Assembly: GCF_026341815.1 (NCBI RefSeq) | Contig: NZ_JAPENX010000001.1 | Coordinates: 6,200,001-6,264,000 of the forward strand | DNA length: 64,000 bases | DNA from: Streptomyces sp. NBC_00572 | Lineage (GTDB): Bacteria > Actinomycetota > Actinomycetes > Streptomycetales > Streptomycetaceae | Reading direction: 5' to 3' | In this document: piece after piece, positions 40,794 through 48,022 of the stretch | Layout: each line of letters begins with the position of its first letter | Position numbering within the stretch: the first letter of the stretch is position 1 | Translations under genes and position numbers: made by a program | The notes under the pieces: generated by a model | The model's database searches: none | Told to the model about the DNA's origin: nothing | What the model saw: only the letters and a program-made list of their open reading frames with translations

Positions 40794-41828
40794 ATGAGCC
40801 AGCCAACCGAACGCACTCCCGAACGCCCCACCGGGCGCGCGGTCCCGACCAGCGCCGATGTCGCCCGCCTCGCGGGCGTCTCCCGGGCCACCGTCTCGTA
40901 CGTCCTGAACAACACCTCGGCCGTCCGCATCAGCGAGCCCACCCGCCGCCGGGTGCGCGAGGCGGCCGAGGAACTGGGGTACGTGCCGCACGCCGCCGCC
41001 CGCAGCCTGCGCGCCGGCCACAGCCGGATGGTGCTGCTGCCGACCTCGCACGTCCCGGTCGGGCCCCTCTACAGCCAGTTCTTCAACGAGTTCCAGTGGG
41101 CCCTGCGACGCCTGGACTACACGGTGGTCCAGTACGGCAGCGTCGGCCTCGAAGGCGAGGAGGCCGCCCGCGCCTGGGCCGAGCTCCGCCCGGTGGCCGT
41201 GGTCTCGCTCGGCGAGGTCCGGCTCACCGGCCAGGGCGTCGAGATCCTCAAGCGGTCCGGGGCACGGGCGGTGATCACCCTCGGCACCCAGGGCGTCGAG
41301 GGCACCCACGCCCTCGTCATGGACCAGGGACGGGTCGGCGAGGTGGCCACCGCCCACCTCGTGGAGAGCGGGCGGCGCCGGATCGGGGTCGTCATCCCCG
41401 AGGAGCCGGGCCTGGCGATGTTCTCCGGTCCCCGCCTCGAAGGCGCGCGGCGCGCCGTCGAGGGCACCGGCGCCGGCGTCGTACCCCTGCCGCTGCGGTA
41501 CGAGGAGGAGTCGGCGAACGCCCTCGCGGCGCGCTGGCGCGAGCTGGGCCTCGACGCGGTCTTCGCGTACAACGACGAGTACGCGATGCTCCTCATGCGG
41601 GCGCTCCAGGACGCGGGCGTCGCCGTGCCGGAGGACACCGCCGTCGTCGGCGCGGACGACCTGCTCCTGGGCCGGCTGCTCCGGCCCCGGCTCAGTACCG
41701 TACGGATCGACATGGTGCTCGGACGCGAACTGGCGGAGCTGGTCGACCGGGCCGTACGGGAACCGGAGGTCCCGCCCCGCACCCGCGCCCTCCTCGCCTC
41801 GGAGGTCGTCCGGCGGGAGTCGAGCTGA
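40794..41828 (+). CDS. LacI-family transcriptional regulator
   Basis: A 344-residue LacI repressor. The helix-turn-helix and hinge are SADVARLAGVSRATVSYVLNN and RRRVREAAEELGYVPHAAARSLR; the periplasmic-binding-like domain follows (MVLLPTSHVPVG, RRIGVVIPEEPGLAMF, DAVFAYNDEYAMLLMRAL, TAVVGADDLLLGRLLRPRLSTVR). CGGAG precedes the ATG at 40794. The twin palindromes in the divergent promoter are its likely target. The effector-domain start is unusual in lacking the common IG...NPF segment. Confidence 0.9.
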   Translation: MSQPTERTPERPTGRAVPTSADVARLAGVSRATVSYVLNNTSAVRISEPTRRRVREAAEELGYVPHAAARSLRAGHSRMVLLPTSHVPVGPLYSQFFNEFQWALRRLDYTVVQYGSVGLEGEEAARAWAELRPVAVVSLGEVRLTGQGVEILKRSGARAVITLGTQGVEGTHALVMDQGRVGEVATAHLVESGRRRIGVVIPEEPGLAMFSGPRLEGARRAVEGTGAGVVPLPLRYEEESANALAARWRELGLDAVFAYNDEYAMLLMRALQDAGVAVPEDTAVVGADDLLLGRLLRPRLSTVRIDMVLGRELAELVDRAVREPEVPPRTRALLASEVVRRESS

Positions 41829-41974
41829 CCGGTCGTCCGGCAGGTTCACCGGCCGGGCGCCCGTCCGGTGAAGGGCCTCCGGTCCGGTCGTCCCGCGGTA
41901 CGTTCCGGGCCGTTCGCCGGGCGGAACGCGCGGGGAGACCTCGTCCGGCGGGGCCGCCGGACCGGTCGTCCGGC
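41827..41974 (+). repeat. GACCGGTCGTCCGGC direct repeats
   Basis: An exact 15-bp direct repeat occurs at 41827-41841 and 41960-41974, with a partial copy TCGTCCGGC at 41941-41949, in the 177-bp gap after the LacI gene. The first copy overlaps the LacI stop codon. No gene is seen in the gap; the role is unknown and G/C bias may explain part of it. Confidence 0.4.
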
Positions 41975-42005
41975 GGGAGGCCCGTCGAGCGCTTAGCGTC
42001 GGTGC

Positions 42006-42275
42006 ATGAGCACAGTTCCGCAGCGTTTCGAGATCCTGCTGGTACCGGCGCACGTCGAGGACCGGGGCGGCGCCTCCGTCACGGACAGCGCGGTCCGTAC
42101 GGCCGTCGTCGAAGCCACCGGACGGCACGGCGAGTCGGGCTATCCGATCTACGAGGGCCACGGAATGAGGGCCGACATCGACCCCGAGACGCGCACGGTG
42201 GAGGCGCTGCTCGTCGACGGACGCGAGCTCGACTACGGCCTCACGGCCCTCGCCCGCCCGGCGGCACGCGACTGA
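42006..42275 (+). CDS. Small conserved hypothetical protein
   Basis: An 89-residue soluble acidic protein (QRFEILLVPAHVEDRGG, ATGRHGESGYPIYEGHG, TVEALLVDGRELDYGL) with no recognised domain. Codon use is that of a real gene. The ATG at 42006 lacks a ribosome site, but TAGCGT (41994-41999) ends 6 nt before it, so a leaderless transcript is likely. Confidence 0.6.
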   Translation: MSTVPQRFEILLVPAHVEDRGGASVTDSAVRTAVVEATGRHGESGYPIYEGHGMRADIDPETRTVEALLVDGRELDYGLTALARPAARD

Positions 42276-42347
42276 CCTGGGGCGCCTCCTCGCGTCATCC
42301 CCTCGGCTCCCTCCCGGGCTCCCACGGCCGTGTCCCGAAACGGCCCG

Positions 42348-42418
42348 TTGACATGGCGGTTTTTCGGGCAGAGACTCTGCGCGCGCGCCAAGACGAAAGT
42401 CTTTAGGGCGAAAGTCCT
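42348..42418 (+). promoter_or_regulatory. Thiolase promoter and twin GAAA-tetraloop leader
   Basis: A -35 TTGACA (42348-42353) and -10 GAGACT (42371-42376) are spaced by 17 bp. The predicted transcript then starts with two adjacent small hairpins, AAGACGAAAGTCTT (42390-42403) and AGGGCGAAAGTCCT (42405-42418), each a 5-bp stem closed by a GAAA tetraloop (one G-U pair in the second). They end 48 nt before the thiolase ATG. As DNA they are also two half-similar dyads that recall DevR/DosR-type boxes. Confidence 0.5.
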
Positions 42419-42466
42419 TTCACCAGGCGAACAGAGTCGTTCCGAAGGTCACGTGGGAGAGAACCG

Positions 42467-43654
42467 ATGAGCATCCGCGACGTCTACATCGTCGACGCCG
42501 TCCGCACCCCGATCGGGAAGTTCGGGGGCTCGCTCGCCCCGGTCCGCCCGGACGACCTCGCGGCGCACGTCGTCCGGGCCCTCGTGGACCGCTCGCCCGC
42601 GCTCGACCCGGCGCGCGTCGACGACGTCTACTTCGGCGACGCCAACGGCGCCGGCGAGGACAACCGCGACGTGGCACGGATGGCCGTCCTGCTCGCCGGG
42701 CTGCCCGTCTCCGTGCCCGGCGTCACCGTCAACCGCCTCTGCGGCTCCGGTCTCGAGGCCGTCGTCCAGGCGGCCCGCGCCATCGCCCTCGGCGACGCCT
42801 CCGTGGCCATCGCCGGGGGCGTCGAGTCGATGTCCCGCGCCCCCTGGGTCCTGCAGAAGCCCGAGCGGGCCTTCCCCGCCGGCCATCAGCAGCTCCACTC
42901 GACGACCCTCGGCTGGCGCATGACGAACCCGCGCATGCCCGCCGAGTGGACGGTCGCCCTCGGCGAGGGCGCGGAACTCGTCGCCGACAAGCACGGCATC
43001 ACCCGCGAGCAGCAGGACGCCTTCGCCCTCGCCAGCCACCGCAAGGCGGCCGAGGCCTGGGCGAAGGGTCTGTACGACGACGAGGTCGTCCCCTACCCGT
43101 CGGTGGACCTCGCCCGCGACGAGTGCATCCGCGACTCGACGTCCATGGAGGCCCTCGCCAAGCTGAAGCCCTCCTTCCGACCCGAGGGAGGCACCGTCAC
43201 GGCGGGCAACTCCTCCCCGCTCAACGACGGCGCGGCGGCCCTGCTGCTCGTCGACGAGGACGGACTGCGCGAGACCGGCCGGGAGCCGCTCGCCCGGATC
43301 CGCACCTCCGCCGTCACCGGCATCGAACCGCAGCTCTTCGGTCTCGGACCGGTCGAGGCGGTCCGCCGGGCCCTGGAGAAGGCGGGGCGCTCCTTCGCCG
43401 ACCTACGGACCTTCGAGCTCAACGAGGCCTTCGCGGCCCAGTCGCTCGGCTGCCTCGCGGAATGGCCGGAACTCGACCCCGAGATCGTGAACCCGCGCGG
43501 CGGCGCCCTCGCCATCGGCCACCCGCTGGGTGCCTCGGGCGCCCGCCTCGCCGGATCGGTGGCCCACCAGCTGGCGGCGGCCGGCTCGGGCACCGGCCTC
43601 GCCGCCCTCTGCATCGGTGTCGGTCAGGGGCTCGCCCTGGTCCTGGAGCGCTGA
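42467..43654 (+). CDS. Acetyl-CoA C-acyltransferase (thiolase, PcaF-like)
   Basis: A 395-residue thiolase that cleaves or forms 3-ketoacyl-CoA. Catalytic residues are all present: Cys92 in VNRLCGSGLEAVV, His352 in AIGHPLGASGAR and Cys382 in LCIGVGQG. The start MSIRDVYIVDAVRTPIGKFGG and the segment HSTTLGWRMTNPRMP resemble beta-ketoadipyl-CoA thiolases, but no other aromatic-degradation gene is near, so the exact substrate is open. It stands alone between its own promoter and a strong terminator. Confidence 0.9.
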   Translation: MSIRDVYIVDAVRTPIGKFGGSLAPVRPDDLAAHVVRALVDRSPALDPARVDDVYFGDANGAGEDNRDVARMAVLLAGLPVSVPGVTVNRLCGSGLEAVVQAARAIALGDASVAIAGGVESMSRAPWVLQKPERAFPAGHQQLHSTTLGWRMTNPRMPAEWTVALGEGAELVADKHGITREQQDAFALASHRKAAEAWAKGLYDDEVVPYPSVDLARDECIRDSTSMEALAKLKPSFRPEGGTVTAGNSSPLNDGAAALLLVDEDGLRETGREPLARIRTSAVTGIEPQLFGLGPVEAVRRALEKAGRSFADLRTFELNEAFAAQSLGCLAEWPELDPEIVNPRGGALAIGHPLGASGARLAGSVAHQLAAAGSGTGLAALCIGVGQGLALVLER

Positions 43655-43704
43655 GGCCCCACTCGCCCGCGCCGCACGCCGGTGCGCGACGCGGGAACAC
43701 ACCC

Positions 43705-43760
43705 GGACAGCACGCGAGGGGGCGCGGCAGCCGAGCCCCCGGGGACAGCACGCGAGGGGG
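43705..43760 (+). repeat. 18-bp direct repeat before the terminator
   Basis: GGACAGCACGCGAGGGGG occurs exactly at 43705-43722 and 43743-43760. The second copy leads into the left arm of the trx/thiolase terminator, so a past local duplication of the terminator arm is the simplest reading. Confidence 0.6.
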
Positions 43761-43791
43761 GTACGGGAGCGACTCCCGTACCCCCCTCGCG
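43751..43791. terminator. Bidirectional terminator thiolase / thioredoxin
   Basis: Perfect 19-bp arms (43751-43769 and 43773-43791) with a CGA loop lie between the convergent thiolase and thioredoxin genes, 6 bp from the thioredoxin stop. Confidence 0.9.
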
Positions 43792-43796
43792 GTGGG

Positions 43797-44162
43797 TCAC
43801 TGCTGCTTGGCGTCCTCGACGGACTTGCGGACCTCGTCCATGTCCAGCTTCCGGGCCTGGCCGATGACGTCCTCGAGCGCGGCCTCGGGCAGCGCGCCGG
43901 GCTGCGAGAAGATCGCCACGTTGTCGCGCACGATCATCAGCGTCGGGATCGAGCGGATCTCGAACGCCGCCGCCAGCTCCGGCTGGGCCTCGGTGTCCAC
44001 CTTGGCGAAGACCAGGTCCTCGTGACGCTTCGAGGCGGCCTCGTAGACCGGACCGAACTGACGGCAGGGACCGCACCAGGAAGCCCAGAAGTCGATCAGG
44101 ACGAATTCGTTGCCGCTCACGACCTCGTCGAAGTTGTCCTTGGTGAGCTCTACGGTGCTCAT
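43797..44162 (-). CDS. trxA: Thioredoxin
   Basis: A 121-residue cytoplasmic thioredoxin. The redox pair is Cys30/Cys33 in DFWASWCGPCRQFGP, and the cis-proline is in IRSIPTLMIV. The remaining fold is normal (VELTKDNFDEVV, LVFAKVDTEAQPELAAAF). A Lys/Asp-rich C-terminal extension (ARKLDMDEVRKSVEDAKQQ) makes it slightly longer than usual. The ATG at 44162 follows GGTAGGAAG. A SigR-type promoter lies 65 bp upstream, so disulfide stress should induce it. It is divergent from a disulfide-reductase-like flavoprotein. Confidence 0.95.
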   Translation of the reverse strand: MSTVELTKDNFDEVVSGNEFVLIDFWASWCGPCRQFGPVYEAASKRHEDLVFAKVDTEAQPELAAAFEIRSIPTLMIVRDNVAIFSQPGALPEAALEDVIGQARKLDMDEVRKSVEDAKQQ

Positions 44163-44226
44163 GCTTCCTACCTTTCGGGGATCTCCTGGCGGTGTCCTCA
44201 CGGTCCCCTGGGGACTCGCCCGGCAC

Positions 44227-44252
44227 AACGGCGTATCGAGCCGCGCTATTCC
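44227..44252 (-). promoter_or_regulatory. SigR-type promoter of trxA
   Basis: On the minus strand GGAAT (44252-44248) is followed after exactly 18 bp by GTT (44229-44227). This equals the GGAAT-N18-GTT consensus of the disulfide-stress sigma factor SigR of Streptomyces. The start of transcription would fall about 60 nt before the thioredoxin ATG. Confidence 0.7.
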
Positions 44253-44277
44253 GCACCGCTGAGCCAGACTGTTACCC

Positions 44278-45726
44278 ATGACGCGAACGGTGGAAAGCGA
44301 GCACGAGTACGAGTACGACGTGGTGGTCCTGGGCGCGGGTCCGGTGGGGGAGAACGTCGTCGACCGGGTACGGGCCGCCGGCCTCAGCGCCGCGATCGTC
44401 GAGAGCGAGCTGATCGGCGGCGAGTGCTCGTACTGGGCCTGCATGCCCAGCAAGGCGCTCCTCCGCCCCGTGCTCGCCCGCTCCGACGCCCGAAAGGTCG
44501 CCGGCCTGCGCGAGTCGGTCTACGGTCCGCTCGACGCCCTTGAGGTCTTCGCCCACCGGGACGCCGTCGTCGGCGACTGGACCGACGACGGCCAGGTGGA
44601 CTGGCTGGACTCGATCGGCGTACGGATCTTCCGGGGCCACGGCCGCCTCCTCGGGCCGCGCCGGGTCGAGGTCGCGGGGCCGGAGGGCGAGCGCCATGTC
44701 CTGACCGCCCGGCACGCGGTCGTCGTCTGCACCGGCAGCCGCGCCGTCCTTCCCGACCTGCCGGGCCTGACCGGGGCACGGCCCTGGACCAGCCGCGAGG
44801 CGACCAGCTCCGACCGGGTGCCCGGGCGGCTGATCGTGGTCGGCGGGGGAGTGGTGGGCGTGGAGATGGCCACCGCCTGGCACGCCCTCGGTGCCAAGGT
44901 CACGATGCTCGTACGGGGCGAGCGACTGCTGCCCCGGATGGAACCCTTCGTCGGCGAGCACGTGGCCGCAGCGCTCACCGCGCGCGGCGCGGACGTCCGT
45001 ACCGGCGTCACGGTCAGCGCGGTGGTACGCGACGGGGGTACCGGACCGGTCACCGTCGTCCTGGAGGGCGGCGACCACGTCGAGGGCGACCAGGTGCTCT
45101 TCGCGACCGGCCGGGCCCCTCGCACCGAGGACATCGGCCTGGAGAAGGTCGGTCTGAAGCCGGGCTCCTGGCTCGACGTCGACGACAGCCTCAAGGTGAC
45201 CGGCAGCGACTGGCTCTACGCCGTCGGGGACGTCAACCACCGAGCGCTCCTGACCCACCAGGGCAAGTACCAGGCCCGGATCGCCGGTGCCGCGATCGCC
45301 GCCCGCGCCGGGAACACCGAGCCCCTGGACGGGGCGAGCTGGGGTCCGCACGCGGCCACCGCCGACCACACCGCCGTACCGCAGGTGGTGTTCAGCGACC
45401 CCGAGGCGGCCGCCGTCGGCCTCTCGCTGGCCGAGGCCGAGCGTGCCGGGTACCGGGTCCGGGCCGTGGACCTCGACATGCGTCAGGTCGCCGGGGCAGG
45501 GCTCTACGCCCAGGGCTACCGCGGGCACGCCCGGATGGTCGTCGACCTCGACCGGGAGGTAGTCCTGGGCGTGTCCTTCGTCGGCCCGGGCATCGGCGAG
45601 CTGCTCCACTCGGCGACGGTCGCGGTCGTCGGCGAGGTCCCGATCGCCCGCCTGTGGCACGCCGTTCCGTCGTACCCGACCCTGAGCGAGGCGTGGCTGC
45701 GTCTGCTTGAGGCCTACCGGGGCTGA
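44278..45726 (+). CDS. Pyridine nucleotide-disulfide oxidoreductase-like flavoprotein
   Basis: A 482-residue FAD/NAD(P)H protein of the lipoamide dehydrogenase/mercuric reductase family. The FAD motif is YDVVVLGAGPVGENVVDRVR; the redox disulfide is Cys50/Cys55 in GGECSYWACMPSKALLRP; the NAD(P) motif is LIVVGGGVVGVEMATAW; the second FAD motif is WLYAVGDVNHRALL. The C-terminal catalytic His of the family (HPT) is replaced: the segment reads VPSYPTLSEAWLRLL. It therefore may not reduce a normal disulfide substrate. No ribosome site precedes the ATG; CAGACT ends 7 nt upstream, suggesting a leaderless start. Confidence 0.85.
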   Translation: MTRTVESEHEYEYDVVVLGAGPVGENVVDRVRAAGLSAAIVESELIGGECSYWACMPSKALLRPVLARSDARKVAGLRESVYGPLDALEVFAHRDAVVGDWTDDGQVDWLDSIGVRIFRGHGRLLGPRRVEVAGPEGERHVLTARHAVVVCTGSRAVLPDLPGLTGARPWTSREATSSDRVPGRLIVVGGGVVGVEMATAWHALGAKVTMLVRGERLLPRMEPFVGEHVAAALTARGADVRTGVTVSAVVRDGGTGPVTVVLEGGDHVEGDQVLFATGRAPRTEDIGLEKVGLKPGSWLDVDDSLKVTGSDWLYAVGDVNHRALLTHQGKYQARIAGAAIAARAGNTEPLDGASWGPHAATADHTAVPQVVFSDPEAAAVGLSLAEAERAGYRVRAVDLDMRQVAGAGLYAQGYRGHARMVVDLDREVVLGVSFVGPGIGELLHSATVAVVGEVPIARLWHAVPSYPTLSEAWLRLLEAYRG

Positions 45727-45733
45727 CGCGCCG

Positions 45734-46393
45734 TCAATCCGTGGTGCCGCCCGGGGCGCCGTCCGCATCGGAGGCACGGGAGGCGTACGGGGCGACGAGC
45801 GCCCGTGCGGCCGACCGGGCGGCCTCCAGGGCGGGCCGAGGATCGCGGCCGGACTCCTGGCCCAGGACGACCCGGGTGCTCAACCCGTCGAGCAGGGCCA
45901 GGAGTTCGGAGGCGCGGGCACGGACGTCGAGCGGGGCGAAACGCCGTCGGGCGACCCCCGCCGCGAGCAGGGCCTCCAGGTCCTCCTGCCAGCCCCGGTC
46001 CAGTTCTTCCTGTGCCTCGCCGAGCGCGCTGTTGCCGGGGGTGCGCGCCCACAGCTCGATCCACAGGGTCCAGCGCGGATCGCGCGGGCCGTGCGGCAGA
46101 TAGAGCCGGAGGAACTGGTCGAGCTTGCGCTCGGCCGTGGTCCGCCGCGACAGCAGCGCGCGGCGCTCCTCGGCGAGCGCGGCCTCGCTCCACCGGAGCG
46201 CGGCGAGCAGCAGCAGGTCCTTGCTGCCGAAGTAGTACAGGATGTGGCCGCCGCTGGTGCCCAGCCGTTCCGCGAGGGCCGACATCGTGAGCGAGGAGAG
46301 GCCGTCCTCGGCGATCGCCGTCATGGCCTCCTCCAGCATCCGTTCCTGGGTGACGTGCCCGTCCCGCCGTCGTGCCGACCCTGCCACCGCCAC
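45734..46393 (-). CDS. TetR-family transcriptional regulator
   Basis: A 219-residue TetR repressor. The DNA-binding region is RMLEEAMTAIAEDGLSSLTM, SALAERLGTSGGHILYYFGSKDLLLLAAL; the rest is the helical ligand domain. The GTG at 46393 follows GGGGACT; a longer frame from 46486 would begin inside the shared operator and is rejected. It is divergent from the NCS1 permease, and the near-perfect 41-bp dyad between them is the expected target. The C-terminal domain looks like BetI/YfiR types. Confidence 0.88.
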   Translation of the reverse strand: MAVAGSARRRDGHVTQERMLEEAMTAIAEDGLSSLTMSALAERLGTSGGHILYYFGSKDLLLLAALRWSEAALAEERRALLSRRTTAERKLDQFLRLYLPHGPRDPRWTLWIELWARTPGNSALGEAQEELDRGWQEDLEALLAAGVARRRFAPLDVRARASELLALLDGLSTRVVLGQESGRDPRPALEAARSAARALVAPYASRASDADGAPGGTTD

Positions 46394-46486
46394 AGTCCCC
46401 GTTCCGCCGATCCGCCGGTGCGTTCGCTCCGGGTCGACCCTAATCGCAACCCCCGAAGGTCTTGACGTGGCCGGAACCCATCGCAC

Positions 46487-46527
46487 ATCTTGAATGCCAT
46501 TCTAAAACTTAGAACGGCATTCAAGAT
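46487..46527. promoter_or_regulatory. Large TetR operator dyad
   Basis: Two 19-bp arms (46487-46505, starting ATCTTGAATGCC, and 46509-46527) are complementary except for one base, with AAC between. A -35 TTGACG (46462-46467) and a -10-like CATCTT (46486-46491) put the permease transcription start inside the dyad. The sequence is strikingly A/T-rich against its surroundings. The ribosome site AGGAGGTG follows at 46529. Confidence 0.8.
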
Positions 46528-46540
46528 CAGGAGGTGCGGT

Positions 46541-47956
46541 GTGCTCGGACACGAGACGGCGCCGGCGACCACGGGGGCCACGGCGACCACGGCCCGGGAC
46601 GAGGTGTTCCAGGTCGAGGAGCACGGGATCGACCCCATACCCGACGCCGAACGCCACGGCAGCGCCAAGGACGTCTTCTGGCTCTGGTTCGGCTCCAACC
46701 TCACCTTCACCTACGTGATCAACGGCGCCCTCGCCGTCGCCTTCGGCCTTTCCTTCTGGCAGGCCACCGCCGTCGTCGTGATCGGCGGCCTCTCCTTCCT
46801 CGCCATCGGCGCGGCCGGACTCAGCGGCGTCCGCACCGGCACCGCCACCCTCGTCATCTCCCGCGCGGCCTTCGGCCGACGCGGCAACTGGCCGGCCGGC
46901 CTGCTCAACTGGATCGTCAGCATCGGCTACACGATCGTGAACACCGTGGTGGGCACCCTCGCCCTCGAAGCCTTCTTCGCCGACCTCGGCTGGAGCGGCG
47001 GATCCGCCGCCCGGGCGCTCGCCCTCGGCGTCACCCTCGCGCTGACCTTCGCCGTCGCCCTCTGGGGCCACGCCACCGTCCAGTTCGCCGAACGCTGGAT
47101 GGCCTACGTCCTGGCCGCGGGATTCGCCGCCCTGCTCGTCCTCGTACTGCCCGGCGCCGACACCTCCGCCCCCTCCGCCGCGCCCGGCGCCGCCGGCTGG
47201 AGCCTCGCCTTCGTGGTGATGCTCGCGGGCCCCTTCTCCTACCTCCCCATGCCCGCCGACTACACCCGCTATCTGCCCCGCACGACCTCCCTCAAGGCCG
47301 TGACCTGGAGCGGAGCCCTCGGCGGCTTCGTCTCCTCCGTCGCCCTGGGCGTCGCCGGGGTGGCCGCGGCGACGCAGGTCGACATGACCGACGCCGTCGC
47401 CGGCACCGAGAGCCTGCTCCCCGGCTGGTTCCAGCCGCTCTTCCTGGCCCTGGTCCTCGGCGGGTCGGTCACCAACTCGATCATCACGCTCTACTCGTCG
47501 AGCCTGAACCTCCAGGTCCTCGGCATCCCCTGGAGCCGGGCCCGCGCCATCGTCATCAGTGCCGCCGTGACGGCCGTCGGCTCCCTCGGCGCCCTCTTCC
47601 TCACCGACTTCACCACCTCGCTCCTCTCCTTCCTCTCCCTCCTGATCATCGTCTTCGCCCCCTGGGGCGGCGTCTTCCTCGCCGACATGGTGCTCCGCCG
47701 CTGCACGTACGACTCCGCCGGACTGCACGCGAGCACCGGCGGGACGTACTGGTACCGCTCCGGCTGGCACCCGGCGGGCCTGATCGCGCTCGCCTCCGGC
47801 CTCCTCTTCTCGGCGCTCACCTGCGACTCCGAGCTGTGGACCGGCCCGCTCGTCACCCCGCTCGGCGGCGCGGACCTCACGCTGCTCGGTGCGGGAGTCT
47901 CGGCCCTGGTGTACGTGCTCCTCGCCCGACGGACCGTGGCGCCGGTACGCGGCTGA
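46541..47956 (+). CDS. NCS1-family purine/cytosine-type permease
   Basis: A 471-residue permease with about 12 hydrophobic helices. NCS1 features are the soluble start VEEHGIDPIPDAERHGSAKDVFWLWFGSN, GLSGVRTGTATLVISRAAFGRRGN and SYLPMPADYTRYLPRTTS. The family imports nucleobases, allantoin, hydantoins or thiamine precursors with cations. AGGAGGTG before the GTG at 46541 fixes the start. The amidohydrolase gene follows 66 bp on, so the pair may import and open a cyclic or amide nitrogen compound under TetR control. Confidence 0.88.
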   Translation: MLGHETAPATTGATATTARDEVFQVEEHGIDPIPDAERHGSAKDVFWLWFGSNLTFTYVINGALAVAFGLSFWQATAVVVIGGLSFLAIGAAGLSGVRTGTATLVISRAAFGRRGNWPAGLLNWIVSIGYTIVNTVVGTLALEAFFADLGWSGGSAARALALGVTLALTFAVALWGHATVQFAERWMAYVLAAGFAALLVLVLPGADTSAPSAAPGAAGWSLAFVVMLAGPFSYLPMPADYTRYLPRTTSLKAVTWSGALGGFVSSVALGVAGVAAATQVDMTDAVAGTESLLPGWFQPLFLALVLGGSVTNSIITLYSSSLNLQVLGIPWSRARAIVISAAVTAVGSLGALFLTDFTTSLLSFLSLLIIVFAPWGGVFLADMVLRRCTYDSAGLHASTGGTYWYRSGWHPAGLIALASGLLFSALTCDSELWTGPLVTPLGGADLTLLGAGVSALVYVLLARRTVAPVRG

Positions 47957-48022
47957 GGCCCCCCACTCCGCCCCGGCAACCCCTTCACCACCCCTCGTAC
48001 GCACGTCACGGAGTCACCCCGC

